The notes: a model not told the origin generated them from the letters alone. Positions 44,362 to 52,779 are shown, counted from the stretch's first letter. The stretch: 64,000 nt of DNA from Rhodosalinus halophilus (GCF_003298775.1 NZ_QNTQ01000018.1:35748-99747), one strand, 5' to 3'. Translations and numbers: made by a program.

Positions 44362-45117
44362 TCAGAAGCGCGCCTCGAGGAACGCGCCCAGCGCGTCCCA
44401 GCTGCCGCGGTCGGCCGCGAGGTCGTAGTCGTCGGACCCCCAGACCGTGAAGGAATGCCGCGCGCCGCCGAAGACGCGCGCCTCGTGCGGAACACCCGCC
44501 GCCTGCAACTCGTCCAGAAGCGCGGCGAGGTCGGGCATGCCGGACACCGGATCGGCCGATCCGTGCAGCAGAAGGACCGGCGCGTCCTGGCCCGTGTAGC
44601 CCTGCCCTTCCGGCGTGCCGAGCCCGCCGTGGAAGCTCACGAAGCCCACAGCCTCGGCGCCGGCGCGCGCCAGTTCCAGCACGCCCGCGCCGCCGAAGCA
44701 GTAGCCCATCACCACGACCTGCTGCGCCGCGCCCTCTTGGTTGCGGGCGGCCTTCACTCCGGCGCGCAAACGGGCCCGGAAGGTCTCGCGGTCGCCATAC
44801 ATCGCCCCGGATAGTGCGCGGTAGTCGTCCACGCCCTGCGGATCGGCCTCCTTGCCGTAGACGTCCAGCGCGAAGACGGCATAGCCCTGCGCGGCGAGCA
44901 TCTCGGCGCGGCGTTCCTCGTAATCGGTCAGGCCGTCCCAGTCGTGCACGATCACCACCGTGCCGCGGGTTTCGTCCAGATCCGCGTTGCGGACGTAGTA
45001 GCCCTCGAACACCGTGTCCCCCACGGTGTAATCGACGTATTCGCCCGCGATCTGGCCCTGCGCGGCCGGGGCCGAGAGCCCGGCGGCGAGAGCCGTGGCA
45101 ATCAATCTGCGGCGCAT
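44362..45117 (-). CDS. Dienelactone hydrolase family protein, secreted
   Basis: This 251-residue alpha/beta hydrolase of the dienelactone hydrolase family has a probable signal peptide (MRRRLIATALAAGLSAPAAQGQ), unusual for classical DLH. The catalytic triad candidates are Cys140 in MGYCFGG, Asp189 in LLLHGSADPVSG and His221 in GGARHSF. A strong GGGAGG ribosome site precedes the ATG. It stands alone between a convergent methyltransferase gene and the molybdenum-cofactor genes. The substrate is unknown. Confidence 0.9.
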   Translation of the reverse strand: MRRRLIATALAAGLSAPAAQGQIAGEYVDYTVGDTVFEGYYVRNADLDETRGTVVIVHDWDGLTDYEERRAEMLAAQGYAVFALDVYGKEADPQGVDDYRALSGAMYGDRETFRARLRAGVKAARNQEGAAQQVVVMGYCFGGAGVLELARAGAEAVGFVSFHGGLGTPEGQGYTGQDAPVLLLHGSADPVSGMPDLAALLDELQAAGVPHEARVFGGARHSFTVWGSDDYDLAADRGSWDALGAFLEARF

Positions 45118-45182
45118 CGGAAACCTCCCTCGGTTGCGGTTGCCAGACCGAAGGGTAGCCCGCCGTCACCTGCGCGCCAGCC

Positions 45183-46187
45183 TCACGCGCGCGCCTTGCG
45201 GCCCGCGCGCGGCTGCGGGCGCGTCGGGATCTCCTTCAGAAGTCCCCCCACGCCCATCGCCGCGATGTCCGCGCCCGTGACCTCGATCCCGCAGGCGATA
45301 CGGCTGAGCACCCAGTCCGCACCGTTGAGGGCAGGCGAGCGCGCGCAGCCCGGCAGGCCGATCACCGGGCGGCCGGCCTGTTCTCCCAGGAAGAGCAGGT
45401 TGCCTGGGTCCACCGGCATGCCGAATCGGTCCACCCTGCCCCCGGCCCGCCGCACCGCCTCGGGGGCGACATCGGCGGGGTCCGAGGTGGCCGAACCGGT
45501 GAGGATCAGCACGAGATCGCCGCCCGCCGCGCCGATCGCCGCAGCGAGCGGGTCGGTGCGGTGCGGCACCGTCACGGGGCCGTCCATCCTCATGCCCAGC
45601 GCCTCGAGCCGGCCTTCGATCGCGGGCACACCCTTCTCGCCGGCGCCGCCGGGGATCTCCGTGACGATCAGCGTCGCCGTGCGGAGCGCCGGCCGCGCCA
45701 GCCGGATCGCGCCGCGCGCGGCCTCGCAGGCGGTGGCCAGTGCCTCGCCCGGCACGGCGTAGGAGATGATCTTCACCGTTCCCACCATGCCGCCCTCGGC
45801 CATCTGCCGAAAGGGCGGCACCGTGGCCAGCGTGATCATCGGATGCACGGCGTTGAGCCTGTGCAGGCGTTCGGCCTCCATCGTGACGACGCCCGGGCCA
45901 TCGGCGATCAGGTTCACCCGTCCGGTAAAGGGCTCGGTCAGGCGGAGCCCAGCCGCCTGCGGCGCGGGCACGAGGGCCTCGGCGAGCCGGGCGGCGGCCG
46001 TGTTCTCGTCAACGTCGCCGGGATCGAGCCGGGCCACGATCACCTCGGCGTGGCCCGCTTCGGCGAGACGGTCCAGATCGGCGCGGCCGAGCCGCCGGCC
46101 CTTCTTCAGTTTCCCCTCCGCGAGACGCACGGAGTGGGCGAGCAGCGCGCCCTCGGCCTGCTCGAGCGGAACCGGCCCGAACCTCAT
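45183..46187 (-). CDS. Molybdopterin-binding (MoeA/CinA-like) protein linked to xdhC
   Basis: This 334-residue protein starts MRFGPVPLEQAEGALLAHSVRL and contains a MoCF-type molybdopterin-binding domain (GGDLVLILTGSATSDPADVAPEAVRRAGG...FGMPVDPGNLLFLGEQAGRPVIGLPGCARS). This matches the protein commonly paired with XdhC/CoxF-like factors, which may carry or hand over the molybdenum cofactor; whether it also has a nucleotidyltransferase role is not evident. It is coupled to the xdhC-like gene by ATGA. Confidence 0.85.
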   Translation of the reverse strand: MRFGPVPLEQAEGALLAHSVRLAEGKLKKGRRLGRADLDRLAEAGHAEVIVARLDPGDVDENTAAARLAEALVPAPQAAGLRLTEPFTGRVNLIADGPGVVTMEAERLHRLNAVHPMITLATVPPFRQMAEGGMVGTVKIISYAVPGEALATACEAARGAIRLARPALRTATLIVTEIPGGAGEKGVPAIEGRLEALGMRMDGPVTVPHRTDPLAAAIGAAGGDLVLILTGSATSDPADVAPEAVRRAGGRVDRFGMPVDPGNLLFLGEQAGRPVIGLPGCARSPALNGADWVLSRIACGIEVTGADIAAMGVGGLLKEIPTRPQPRAGRKARA

Positions 46188-47155
46188 GCACCTTTCCTCA
46201 GAACGCGCGTCATCTCGGCAAGGATCGCGACGGCGATCTCCGCCGGCCCCGAGGCGCCGATGTCGAGACCTATGGGCGCATGGATCCGCGCGATCTCGTT
46301 CTCCGAGAACCCCGCTTCGGTCAGGCGCGCCACGCGCTTTGCATGCGTGCGGGTCGAGCCCAGCGCGCCGATGTAGAAGACCGGGGCGCGCAGCGCGCGC
46401 ATCAGCGCCGGGTCGTCGAGCTTGGGGTCGTGGGTGAGCAGGACGAGCGCGGTGCGGGTGTCGAGCCCCGCGGCCGCCACGGCGTCGTCCGGCCAGTCGT
46501 GCAGGATGCGCTCCCCGGGAAAGCGCGCCTCGGAGCCGAAGGCCTCGCGCGGGTCGATCAGGACGGGATCGTAGCCCGCCAGCCGCGCCATCGGCAGCAG
46601 CGCCTGCGCGATATGCACCGCGCCCACCACGATCAGCCGCAGCGGCGGATTGTGGATCGCCACGAAGGTGCGGCCGTCCTCCTCCACGCCTGAGCGGTCC
46701 ATGCGGAAGCGATCGGCGAAGCCCTCGGTCGCCAGCCGCCGGCCGCCGCCGCCTTCCAGATCGGCAATATAGGCGACGGGACGCCGCTCCATCCGGTGCG
46801 TCACCAGCTCGTCGAGCATCGCCTCCGGAATCACCGATCCCACGGGCTCGACCAGCACGCGGATCGTGCCGCCGCAGGCCAGCCCCACGGCGAAGGCGTC
46901 CTCGTCGGAAACCCCGAAGGTCAGCAGCCGCGCCTCGCCCTCCTCGATCGCCTCCAGCGCCTCGGCCACCACAGCGCCCTCGACGCAGCCGCCCGAGACG
47001 GACCCCTCGATCTCGCCCTCGCCCGAGACGGCGAGCTGCGCGCCCACGCGCCGCGGCGCGCTGCCCCAGGTCTCGACCACGGTGGCGAGCGCGGCGCCGC
47101 GCCCTGCGCGGTGCCAGCCGAGCGCGGTCTCGGGAATACGGTCGAAACGGTCCAT
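46184..47155 (-). CDS. XdhC/CoxI-family molybdenum enzyme maturation factor
   Basis: This 323-residue protein has an N-terminal XdhC_CoxI domain (GRGAALATVVETWGSAPRRVGAQLAVSGEGEIEGSVSGGCVEGAV and LACGGTIRVLVEP) and a C-terminal Rossmann-like XdhC_C domain (PLRLIVVGAVHIAQALLPMARLAGYDPVLIDPREAF ... YIGALGSTRTHAKR). The family inserts or sulfurates molybdenum cofactor in xanthine dehydrogenase or CO dehydrogenase-type hydroxylases. A MoeA-like gene follows by ATGA coupling. No hydroxylase structural gene is visible in the window. A strong terminator of the upstream operon sits before its start. Confidence 0.92.
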   Translation of the reverse strand: MDRFDRIPETALGWHRAGRGAALATVVETWGSAPRRVGAQLAVSGEGEIEGSVSGGCVEGAVVAEALEAIEEGEARLLTFGVSDEDAFAVGLACGGTIRVLVEPVGSVIPEAMLDELVTHRMERRPVAYIADLEGGGGRRLATEGFADRFRMDRSGVEEDGRTFVAIHNPPLRLIVVGAVHIAQALLPMARLAGYDPVLIDPREAFGSEARFPGERILHDWPDDAVAAAGLDTRTALVLLTHDPKLDDPALMRALRAPVFYIGALGSTRTHAKRVARLTEAGFSENEIARIHAPIGLDIGASGPAEIAVAILAEMTRVLRKGA

Positions 47156-47214
47156 CGCGCGGCTCTCCCCCCTGCGCCTCCACGCCCCGAAGGTATGCCG
47201 CGCGCGGACGCGCG

Positions 47215-47245
47215 AAAAGGGCCGCGACGACTCCCGTCGCGGCCC
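47215..47245 (-). terminator. Strong intrinsic terminator of the yeeE/yedE operon
   Basis: Perfect 11-bp GC-rich arms (47219-47229 and 47235-47245) around a 5-nt loop are followed on the minus strand by TTTT (47218-47215). It lies about 80 bp after the second yeeE-like gene and separates it from the xdhC-like gene. Confidence 0.85.
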
Positions 47246-47323
47246 GCGTTCCCAGCCGCTCGTCGGTCCCTTGCAGGCCCTCCTCGCGAGAAGCGCCCGT
47301 TCAGGGCGCGGCGAGCACGCCGC

Positions 47324-47923
47324 TCACTCGGCCGGCATCTCCGCCGCACGGCCCTGCGGCGCCCGCCGCAGCCGCTCGGGCAGCGCGAAGGCCACCGCGA
47401 TGAAGGCAAGCCCCAGCACGATGCCCAGAACGTCGCCCGGCAGGCCGGTGAGGCCCGCGTAGCCGGAGTCCGGCACCGCGCCCAGCGTCACCTTGCCGCC
47501 CGCCATGTCGTCGAGCAGGCCCGCGGATTTCCACCACGGATAGCTCAGCATGTAGGCCGCCGCGCCCAGCAGCCCGCCGGCGATGAAGAAGAGCGCATCC
47601 TTGCGGCCCGTCGCGGCGGCCGCGACGCCCGTGCCCGGGCAGAAGCCCGAGGCCGCCCAGCCCGCGCCCAGCATGAGCCCGCCGATGAAGACGCCCGCAT
47701 AGGCCGCCTTGACCGACATGTGGCCCACATCGACGAGGCCCAGCATCTGCCCGCCGAACATCAGGACGGAGCCCGTGCCGATCGCCAGCAGGATGGTCTT
47801 CATAAGGTGCAGGTTGCTCAGGTTGAGCATCCGCCAGATCCAGTTGGGATTCGTGGCCCCGATCCGGTCGAGCGCCGCGCCGAAGGCGGCGCCGATCACG
47901 ATGGCGAGGATGATCGTCGTCAT
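47324..47923 (-). CDS. YeeE/YedE-family sulfur-transport membrane protein (second half-transporter)
   Basis: This 199-residue polytopic membrane protein of the YeeE/YedE (DUF395, DUF6691-like) family has a conserved Cys in ASGFCPGTGVAAAATGRKDALFFIAGGLLGA, the G-x-C-P-G motif of thiosulfate/persulfide transporters. It starts 3 nt after the stop of the upstream partner. Such pairs of half-sized proteins (PmpA/PmpB-like) accompany sulfide- and persulfide-responsive regulators in other proteobacteria. The product probably moves a reduced sulfur species across the inner membrane. Confidence 0.88.
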   Translation of the reverse strand: MTTIILAIVIGAAFGAALDRIGATNPNWIWRMLNLSNLHLMKTILLAIGTGSVLMFGGQMLGLVDVGHMSVKAAYAGVFIGGLMLGAGWAASGFCPGTGVAAAATGRKDALFFIAGGLLGAAAYMLSYPWWKSAGLLDDMAGGKVTLGAVPDSGYAGLTGLPGDVLGIVLGLAFIAVAFALPERLRRAPQGRAAEMPAE

Positions 47924-47926
47924 GGC

Positions 47927-48478
47927 TCAGGCCTCCTTCCGGTACATGAGGATCGCGGTGGGCACGGCGGCGGCGAAGGCGCCGGCCGCGAAGATGTAAC
48001 CCGAGAGCGCCGTCTGCATCATGCCGGACATCATGTGCCCCGAGGTGCATCCGCCCGCGAGCCGCGCGCCGTAGAGCACGACAAAGCCGCCCAGGAAGGC
48101 CACCGCGTAGCGGCCCAGCGGCGCGTCGCCGAAGTTCGCCCGCCAGAGCGCCGGCGCGGTGCGCTCGGCCGCGCCCACGCCGCCGCGCAGCCGGGCCGAG
48201 AGGAACGCGCCCAGCGCCATCGCCAGCACGAAGACGAAGCTGTAGTTGAGCGGGTTGGCCGCATTGGCCGCATATTTGCCGCCGGATTTCGCCAGGTAGG
48301 CGTTCGACGAGGTATAGCCCTCTTCCGTCGCCTGGATCAGCGCGGGGTTGGCGATGTCGCCGATGATCGCGTCAAGGATCACGAACTGCGTCGAGACCCC
48401 GATGGGCTTCACCAGAAGCACCGCGAGAAAGAAGACGGCGCCCAGCAGCACGCCGCCCGTTTTCCAGTTGAGTGGCAT
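47927..48478 (-). CDS. YeeE/YedE-family sulfur-transport membrane protein (first half-transporter)
   Basis: This 183-residue membrane protein begins MPLNWKTGGVLLGAVFFLAVLLVKPIG and contains the conserved thiol motif ARLAGGCTSGHMMSGMMQ. It pairs with the next gene, which carries the complementary GFCPGTG motif. ATG 48478 is used because GAGGAGGGG precedes it; the frame is open 8 codons further. A site matching the BigR/SqrR consensus lies 25 bp upstream, so expression is probably induced by sulfide or persulfide. The regulator itself is not in the window. Confidence 0.88.
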   Translation of the reverse strand: MPLNWKTGGVLLGAVFFLAVLLVKPIGVSTQFVILDAIIGDIANPALIQATEEGYTSSNAYLAKSGGKYAANAANPLNYSFVFVLAMALGAFLSARLRGGVGAAERTAPALWRANFGDAPLGRYAVAFLGGFVVLYGARLAGGCTSGHMMSGMMQTALSGYIFAAGAFAAAVPTAILMYRKEA

Positions 48479-48502
48479 GGCCGCCCCTCCTCTTCCAATC
48501 AC

Positions 48503-48518
48503 ATTCCGCGATCAGAAT
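48503..48518. promoter_or_regulatory. BigR/SqrR-type operator ATTC-N8-GAAT
   Basis: ATTCCGCGATCAGAAT has the exact ATTC-N8-GAAT pattern known for the persulfide-sensing ArsR-family repressors BigR, SqrR and YgaV, 25 bp upstream of the first yeeE-like start. A near-match (ATTC-N8-GCAT, 48528-48543) lies 25 bp further upstream, sharing CATTCCGCG. The family of the downstream genes fits this regulation. Confidence 0.65.
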
Positions 48519-48563
48519 AGGAGACGCATTCCGCGTCTTGCATGACTCAGATCAAATCGCCGC

Positions 48564-50384
48564 TCAGCTCCCCCCCGTCAGCAGCGGCGTGATGTTGCGC
48601 ACCGCGGCCCGGCGGTTGGCCTGCGAGCGGTCCTGCGTCTCGACCCGCAGATCGGATTCGCCGTAGCCCTGCACGATCATGTTCGCAGGCGGGACGCCGA
48701 AGTACTCGGTCAGTGCGAGCGCGACCGATTCCGCCCGCCGGTCCGACAGCAGCAGGTTGTAGGCCGCAGGGCCCACCGCATCCGTATGCCCCTCGACCAG
48801 GAACACCGCGCCAGGGTTCTCGCGGATCGCGCGGCGCATCGCCGTGCCCAGGGCGTTCAGTTCCTCCGCTTCCGAGGCCGGGATCGCGGCCGAACCGAAG
48901 GGAAAGGTGATGCGGTCGAGCGAGACGACCGGCACCAGCTTGCGCACCGCGTCGATCTGCCGGATCTGCTCGAGCGAGAAGTCGCGGTTCACGTCGCGCA
49001 GGCGGGCCTGACGCAGCGCCTCGGCCAGTTCGTCCTCGTCCGTGGTGCCGTCCTCGATCTCGACAGGCGCCGCGGCCCGCGGGAGCTGCGAGATATCGAC
49101 CGGCTGCACCTGCCGCGTGTCGTCGAAGAGCACGACGCGCTGGCCGTCCGGCATCACCCGCACGCGGCGCAGGATGCGGCCGTCCGCCGCGCGCACCGTG
49201 ATCACCTCGCCGCCCTCGGGCAGGATGACCCGCGTGCGCAGGGAACCGTCGGCGAAACGCTCGGTCTGCACGTCCGCACCCGGACGGCGCAGAAGCGTAT
49301 CGTCGTCCTTGAGGATGTCGTAGCGTCCGTCGCGCTCGACCACGACCCGCTCGCCGGTGCCGGCCACGACCTCGCCGCCATCGTCCAGAACCTGCCCGAG
49401 CGCATAGGCGCCAAGCCCGATCAGGGCTGCGCGACCAAGGTCGCGCAGCCGGTCGTCGTCGCCCTCCTGCCCGGCCCGGGTTTCGGTCTGGATTTCGGTC
49501 TCGAACTCCTCGGAAGAGGCCCGCGCCTCGGCTTCCGTGATCTGACGCGTTTCTACCTCGGCGGGCTCTGCGTCTTCCTGTGCCGCGGCCGGCGGACCTG
49601 CATTCGCGCGTTCCTGGGCGCGGCGCGCGGCGGCTTCGGCCTGCCGACGCTGCGCCTCGGCCTCTTCGGCGCGGCGGCGCTGTTCTTCGAGCTCGCGCTC
49701 GGCCTCTGCGGCACGGCGCTCCGCCTCCTCGACACGGCGCTCGGTCTCTTCGGCCTGCTCACGCGCCCGTTCTTCCGAACCGCGCTCGGCGTCGGACTCC
49801 GCCAGCATGTCGTCGAGAAAGCCCGTATCCTGGTCGCGCGCCTCGTAGAGCTCGCGCAGGTTCTCCGGCTCCTCGATCACCGCGCCGGAAACCCGGTCGA
49901 CGCAAGGAAAGGCGGCGCCCGGACCGCAGTCGGGCAGTTCGCCCGCCCTTGGTGTCCGCTCCGGGGCTGCCTGCGCCCGGTCTTCGGGCGGGCCGGCATC
50001 GGCCGGGCGATTGGCATGCGCGGGCGGTCCGGCATCTGCCGGCGGCCCCGCGTCGGCCGGCGGCCCGGTGTCTTCCGGCGCACGCGCGCTGCCGGTGGTG
50101 TCGGCGTCCCCGATCGGCGTGTCGGGGCTCACGGCCTCGCCGACCCCGGCTTCGGGTTCGTCCACCAGGCCGTCGATGAAGGCGGTGTCCTGATCTCGGG
50201 CCTCGTAGAGCTCGCGCAGCGCCTCGGCGGTCTCGATCGTCGCGCCGGAGAGCTCGTCGGTGCAGGGCAGGCCGGAGTCCGGCCCGCAGAGCGGCGCGTC
50301 GGACTGGCCGGTCACGGGCAGCGGCGCGAAGAGACCGAGCACCAGGGCCATCGCGGTTGCGGGACGGTGTGCAGGGCGTGACAT
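48564..50384 (-). CDS. OmpA-family protein with internal duplication and coiled coil
   Basis: This 606-residue exported protein has a signal peptide (ending near VTG, residue 26). Two copies of a 45-residue CGP...LPC/FPC...LRELYEARDQDT module lie at residues 33-77 and 153-197, exactly 120 residues apart, separated by a Pro/Ala-rich stretch with GPPADA repeats. A highly charged coiled coil (about 200-262) follows, then a beta-rich region (about 340-430) and a C-terminal OmpA peptidoglycan-binding domain (FPFGSAAIPASEAEEL ... VEGHTDAVGPAAYN ... NRRAAVRN). It probably links the envelope to peptidoglycan. AAGGA lies 7 nt before the ATG. Confidence 0.9.
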   Translation of the reverse strand: MSRPAHRPATAMALVLGLFAPLPVTGQSDAPLCGPDSGLPCTDELSGATIETAEALRELYEARDQDTAFIDGLVDEPEAGVGEAVSPDTPIGDADTTGSARAPEDTGPPADAGPPADAGPPAHANRPADAGPPEDRAQAAPERTPRAGELPDCGPGAAFPCVDRVSGAVIEEPENLRELYEARDQDTGFLDDMLAESDAERGSEERAREQAEETERRVEEAERRAAEAERELEEQRRRAEEAEAQRRQAEAAARRAQERANAGPPAAAQEDAEPAEVETRQITEAEARASSEEFETEIQTETRAGQEGDDDRLRDLGRAALIGLGAYALGQVLDDGGEVVAGTGERVVVERDGRYDILKDDDTLLRRPGADVQTERFADGSLRTRVILPEGGEVITVRAADGRILRRVRVMPDGQRVVLFDDTRQVQPVDISQLPRAAAPVEIEDGTTDEDELAEALRQARLRDVNRDFSLEQIRQIDAVRKLVPVVSLDRITFPFGSAAIPASEAEELNALGTAMRRAIRENPGAVFLVEGHTDAVGPAAYNLLLSDRRAESVALALTEYFGVPPANMIVQGYGESDLRVETQDRSQANRRAAVRNITPLLTGGS

Positions 50385-50501
50385 GGCGCATTCCTTCCAT
50401 GTTCGTGTCGCGGCACAACGCGCCCCCGCACGACATGTTTCACAAATCCCGAGCGCCCGTGGCCCGGCACCGGGCGAGTCGCCGGGCAGTCCAGACGGCC
50501 T

Positions 50502-51764
50502 TCAGAGGGCGCGCAGCGCCTCCATCAGCCGGGTTTTCTCGCCGGAGTCGTCCGGTCGGGAAATCGCCTCGGCAAGCGCCTCGATCGTCTCGATCGAGTG
50601 ACCCGCGCGGAAGCTGTCGACATGCGGCAGCATCGCGCGGATTCCCGTGGCGCGCGGCGCGAAGTCGCCGAAGCGCAGCAGCGGGTTGATCCAGACGAGG
50701 CGTCGGGCGGTGAGGTGCAGCCGCTCCATCTCGCGCGATAGGCGGTCGGGGTCGCCACGGTCGAGCCCGTCGGTGATGAGCAGCACCACGGCCCCCTGCG
50801 CCATCACGCGGCGCGACCAGTCGCGGTTGAAGGCATGCAGGCAGTCGCCGATCCGCGTGCCGCCTTCCCAGTCCTGCGCCTCGGCCCCCGCGGCGGCGAG
50901 CGCCGCGTCCACGTCGCGGGTGCGCAGGTGGCGCGTGACGTTGGTGAGCCGGGTGCCGAAGGTGAAGGCGTGCACCTCGGCCCAGCCCGCGCCCTGCCTG
51001 TTCGACACAGCGTGCAGGAAATGCAGCAACACCCGGCTGTACTGGCTCATCGAGCCGGAGATGTCGCAGAGCGCGACCAGCGCGGGCCAGCGCGGGCGCG
51101 GCCGGACGTGGTGCAGGGCCTGCATCTCGCCGCCCGAGCGCATCGCGGCGCGCAGCGAGCGGCGGCGGTCGATCCGCCGCCCCGCGGGCCTGGCCTCGGC
51201 CCGGCGCGAGGGAAAGGGCCGCACCGGGAACGACAGCCGGGCCAGCATCCGCTTCGCCGCCGCAACCTCCTCGGTGCTCATCTGCTCGAAGTCCAGCGTG
51301 CGGAGGCGTTCCTCTGCGGAGACGGTGAGCGAGGCGTCCACCTCGATCTCGGTCTCCTCCGCAGCCTCGTCCGGGCGGTCGCGCCCCGGCATCTCGGCGC
51401 CCGCGAGCAGCGCCTCCGCCGCGCGCTTCTCGGCCGCCTGCGCCGCGCGCTCCTCGGCCACGCCGCGCACCGCGGGCAGCATCATCGCCATCATGTGCTC
51501 CATGAAGCGCGGGTCGCGCCAGAAGAGGCGGAAGACCTGCGCGAAGACGCGCCGCTCCTCGGCGCGCGAGACGAAGCAGGCCTCGAGCACGTGGTAGAAA
51601 TCCGCCCGCTCGGTGAAGCCCGCGGCCTCGACCGCGCGCACGGCATCGGCCACGCGGCCCGTGCCCACGCGCAGCCCCGCCTTGCGCAGCGCGCGCGCGA
51701 AGTGGACGAGGTTGGCCACGAGCTGCGGGTTTTCGGGCAGGTCGAGGGGGCGGTGCTCGGGCAT
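50502..51764 (-). CDS. coxE: VWA-domain protein, CoxE type
   Basis: This 420-residue protein has a C-terminal von Willebrand A domain with an intact MIDAS (DISGSMS, residues 234-240, later TFGTRLTNVT and LLITDGLDRGD). The N-terminal NLVHFARALRKAGLRVGTGRVADAVRAVEAAGF block is typical of CoxE, which works with the MoxR-type ATPase CoxD in maturing the copper-molybdenum site of CO dehydrogenase or related hydroxylases. It follows the coxD-like gene in the same direction, with a double-hairpin repeat between them. Confidence 0.9.
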   Translation of the reverse strand: MPEHRPLDLPENPQLVANLVHFARALRKAGLRVGTGRVADAVRAVEAAGFTERADFYHVLEACFVSRAEERRVFAQVFRLFWRDPRFMEHMMAMMLPAVRGVAEERAAQAAEKRAAEALLAGAEMPGRDRPDEAAEETEIEVDASLTVSAEERLRTLDFEQMSTEEVAAAKRMLARLSFPVRPFPSRRAEARPAGRRIDRRRSLRAAMRSGGEMQALHHVRPRPRWPALVALCDISGSMSQYSRVLLHFLHAVSNRQGAGWAEVHAFTFGTRLTNVTRHLRTRDVDAALAAAGAEAQDWEGGTRIGDCLHAFNRDWSRRVMAQGAVVLLITDGLDRGDPDRLSREMERLHLTARRLVWINPLLRFGDFAPRATGIRAMLPHVDSFRAGHSIETIEALAEAISRPDDSGEKTRLMEALRAL

Positions 51765-51794
51765 CGGGGTCAGGCGCGGGTGGCCGCGCCGGCC

Positions 51795-51844
51795 CGGGGG
51801 CGCTGCCCCCGTCCGCCTGCGGCGGACTCCCCCGGGGTATTTTT
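51795..51844 (+). repeat. Double-hairpin intergenic repeat, copy A
   Basis: Hairpin I is GGGGGCGCTGCCCCC (51796-51810). Hairpin II follows at once, GTCCGCC-TGC-GGCGGAC (51811-51827), then TCCCCCGGGG (51828-51837) and TATTTTT. The same order, with a different complementary hairpin II, occurs at 38863-38916. I recall similar CCCCCGGGGTATTTTTGGCAAGA strings between genes in Rhodobacteraceae. It sits between coxD- and coxE-like genes that run the other way. Confidence 0.75.
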
Positions 51845-51870
51845 GGCAAGAGGAAGGACCGGCGTGGCGC

Positions 51871-52779
51871 TCATGCCGGCGCCATCCCGGCGCGGGCTTC
51901 CTCGAGCAGGCGTGCGGCCTCGGAGCCCTGCAGGCGGGCGATGTCGTCCTGGTATTTCAGGATCGCGCCCAGCGTGTCGGCGATCACCTGCGGGGAAAGC
52001 TCGATCATGTCGAGCGCGAGCAGGCATTTCGCCCAGTCGATGGTTTCGGCCACGCCCGGCTTCTTGAAGAGATCCTCGGTGCGCAGGCGCTGGACGAAGG
52101 CCACCACCTCGCGCGAGAGCGCCTCGGAGGCCTCGGGCACCCGTGCCTTCAGGATCGCCATCTCGCGGTCGAAGTCCGGGTAGTCGACCCAGTGGTAGAG
52201 GCAGCGGCGCTTGAGGGCGTCGTGCACCTCGCGCGTGCGGTTCGAGGTCAGGATCACGATGGGCGGCTCTGGCGCGCGGATGGTGCCGATCTCGGGGATG
52301 GTCACCTGGAAGTCCGAAAGCGCCTCGAGCAGGAAGGCCTCGAAGGGGGCGTCGGTGCGGTCGAGCTCGTCGATCAGCAACACGGGCGCGCCGCCGGGCT
52401 GGGGCGACATCGCCTCGAGCAACGGGCGGCGGATCAGGAAGCGCTCGGAGAAGAGCTCGTCGGTCAGCGCCTCGCGGTCGGTGCCCTCGACCGCCTCGGC
52501 GGTGCGAATGGCGACCATCTGCGCGGGAAAGTTCCATTCGTAGACGGCCGAGGCGGAATCGAGCCCCTCGTAGCATTGCAGGCGGATGAGCCGCCGGCCC
52601 AGCGCGGCAGAGAGCGCCTTGGCGATCTCCGTCTTGCCGACGCCGGCCTCGCCCTCGAGGAAGATCGGCCGCCCGAGCCGCAGCCCGAGAAAGACCACCG
52701 TGGCCAGCGCCCGGCCGCAGACGTATCCCTCTCCGGCCAGCATCGCCTGAACCTCGTCGATCGAGCCCGGTGCGGTCAT
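51871..52779 (-). CDS. coxD: MoxR-type AAA+ ATPase, CoxD type
   Basis: This 302-residue AAA+ ATPase of the MoxR family has Walker A GEAGVGKT at residues 43-50 and Walker B VLLIDELDR; sensor/arginine regions follow in ILTSNRTREVHDALKRRCLYHWVDYPDFDRE, a hallmark of the CoxD branch. It likely remodels a molybdenum hydroxylase together with the VWA protein. A GGGAGG ribosome site 6 nt upstream fixes ATG 52779. It is the first gene of the coxDE pair and is divergent from the glycosyltransferase cluster. Confidence 0.92.
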   Translation of the reverse strand: MTAPGSIDEVQAMLAGEGYVCGRALATVVFLGLRLGRPIFLEGEAGVGKTEIAKALSAALGRRLIRLQCYEGLDSASAVYEWNFPAQMVAIRTAEAVEGTDREALTDELFSERFLIRRPLLEAMSPQPGGAPVLLIDELDRTDAPFEAFLLEALSDFQVTIPEIGTIRAPEPPIVILTSNRTREVHDALKRRCLYHWVDYPDFDREMAILKARVPEASEALSREVVAFVQRLRTEDLFKKPGVAETIDWAKCLLALDMIELSPQVIADTLGAILKYQDDIARLQGSEAARLLEEARAGMAPA

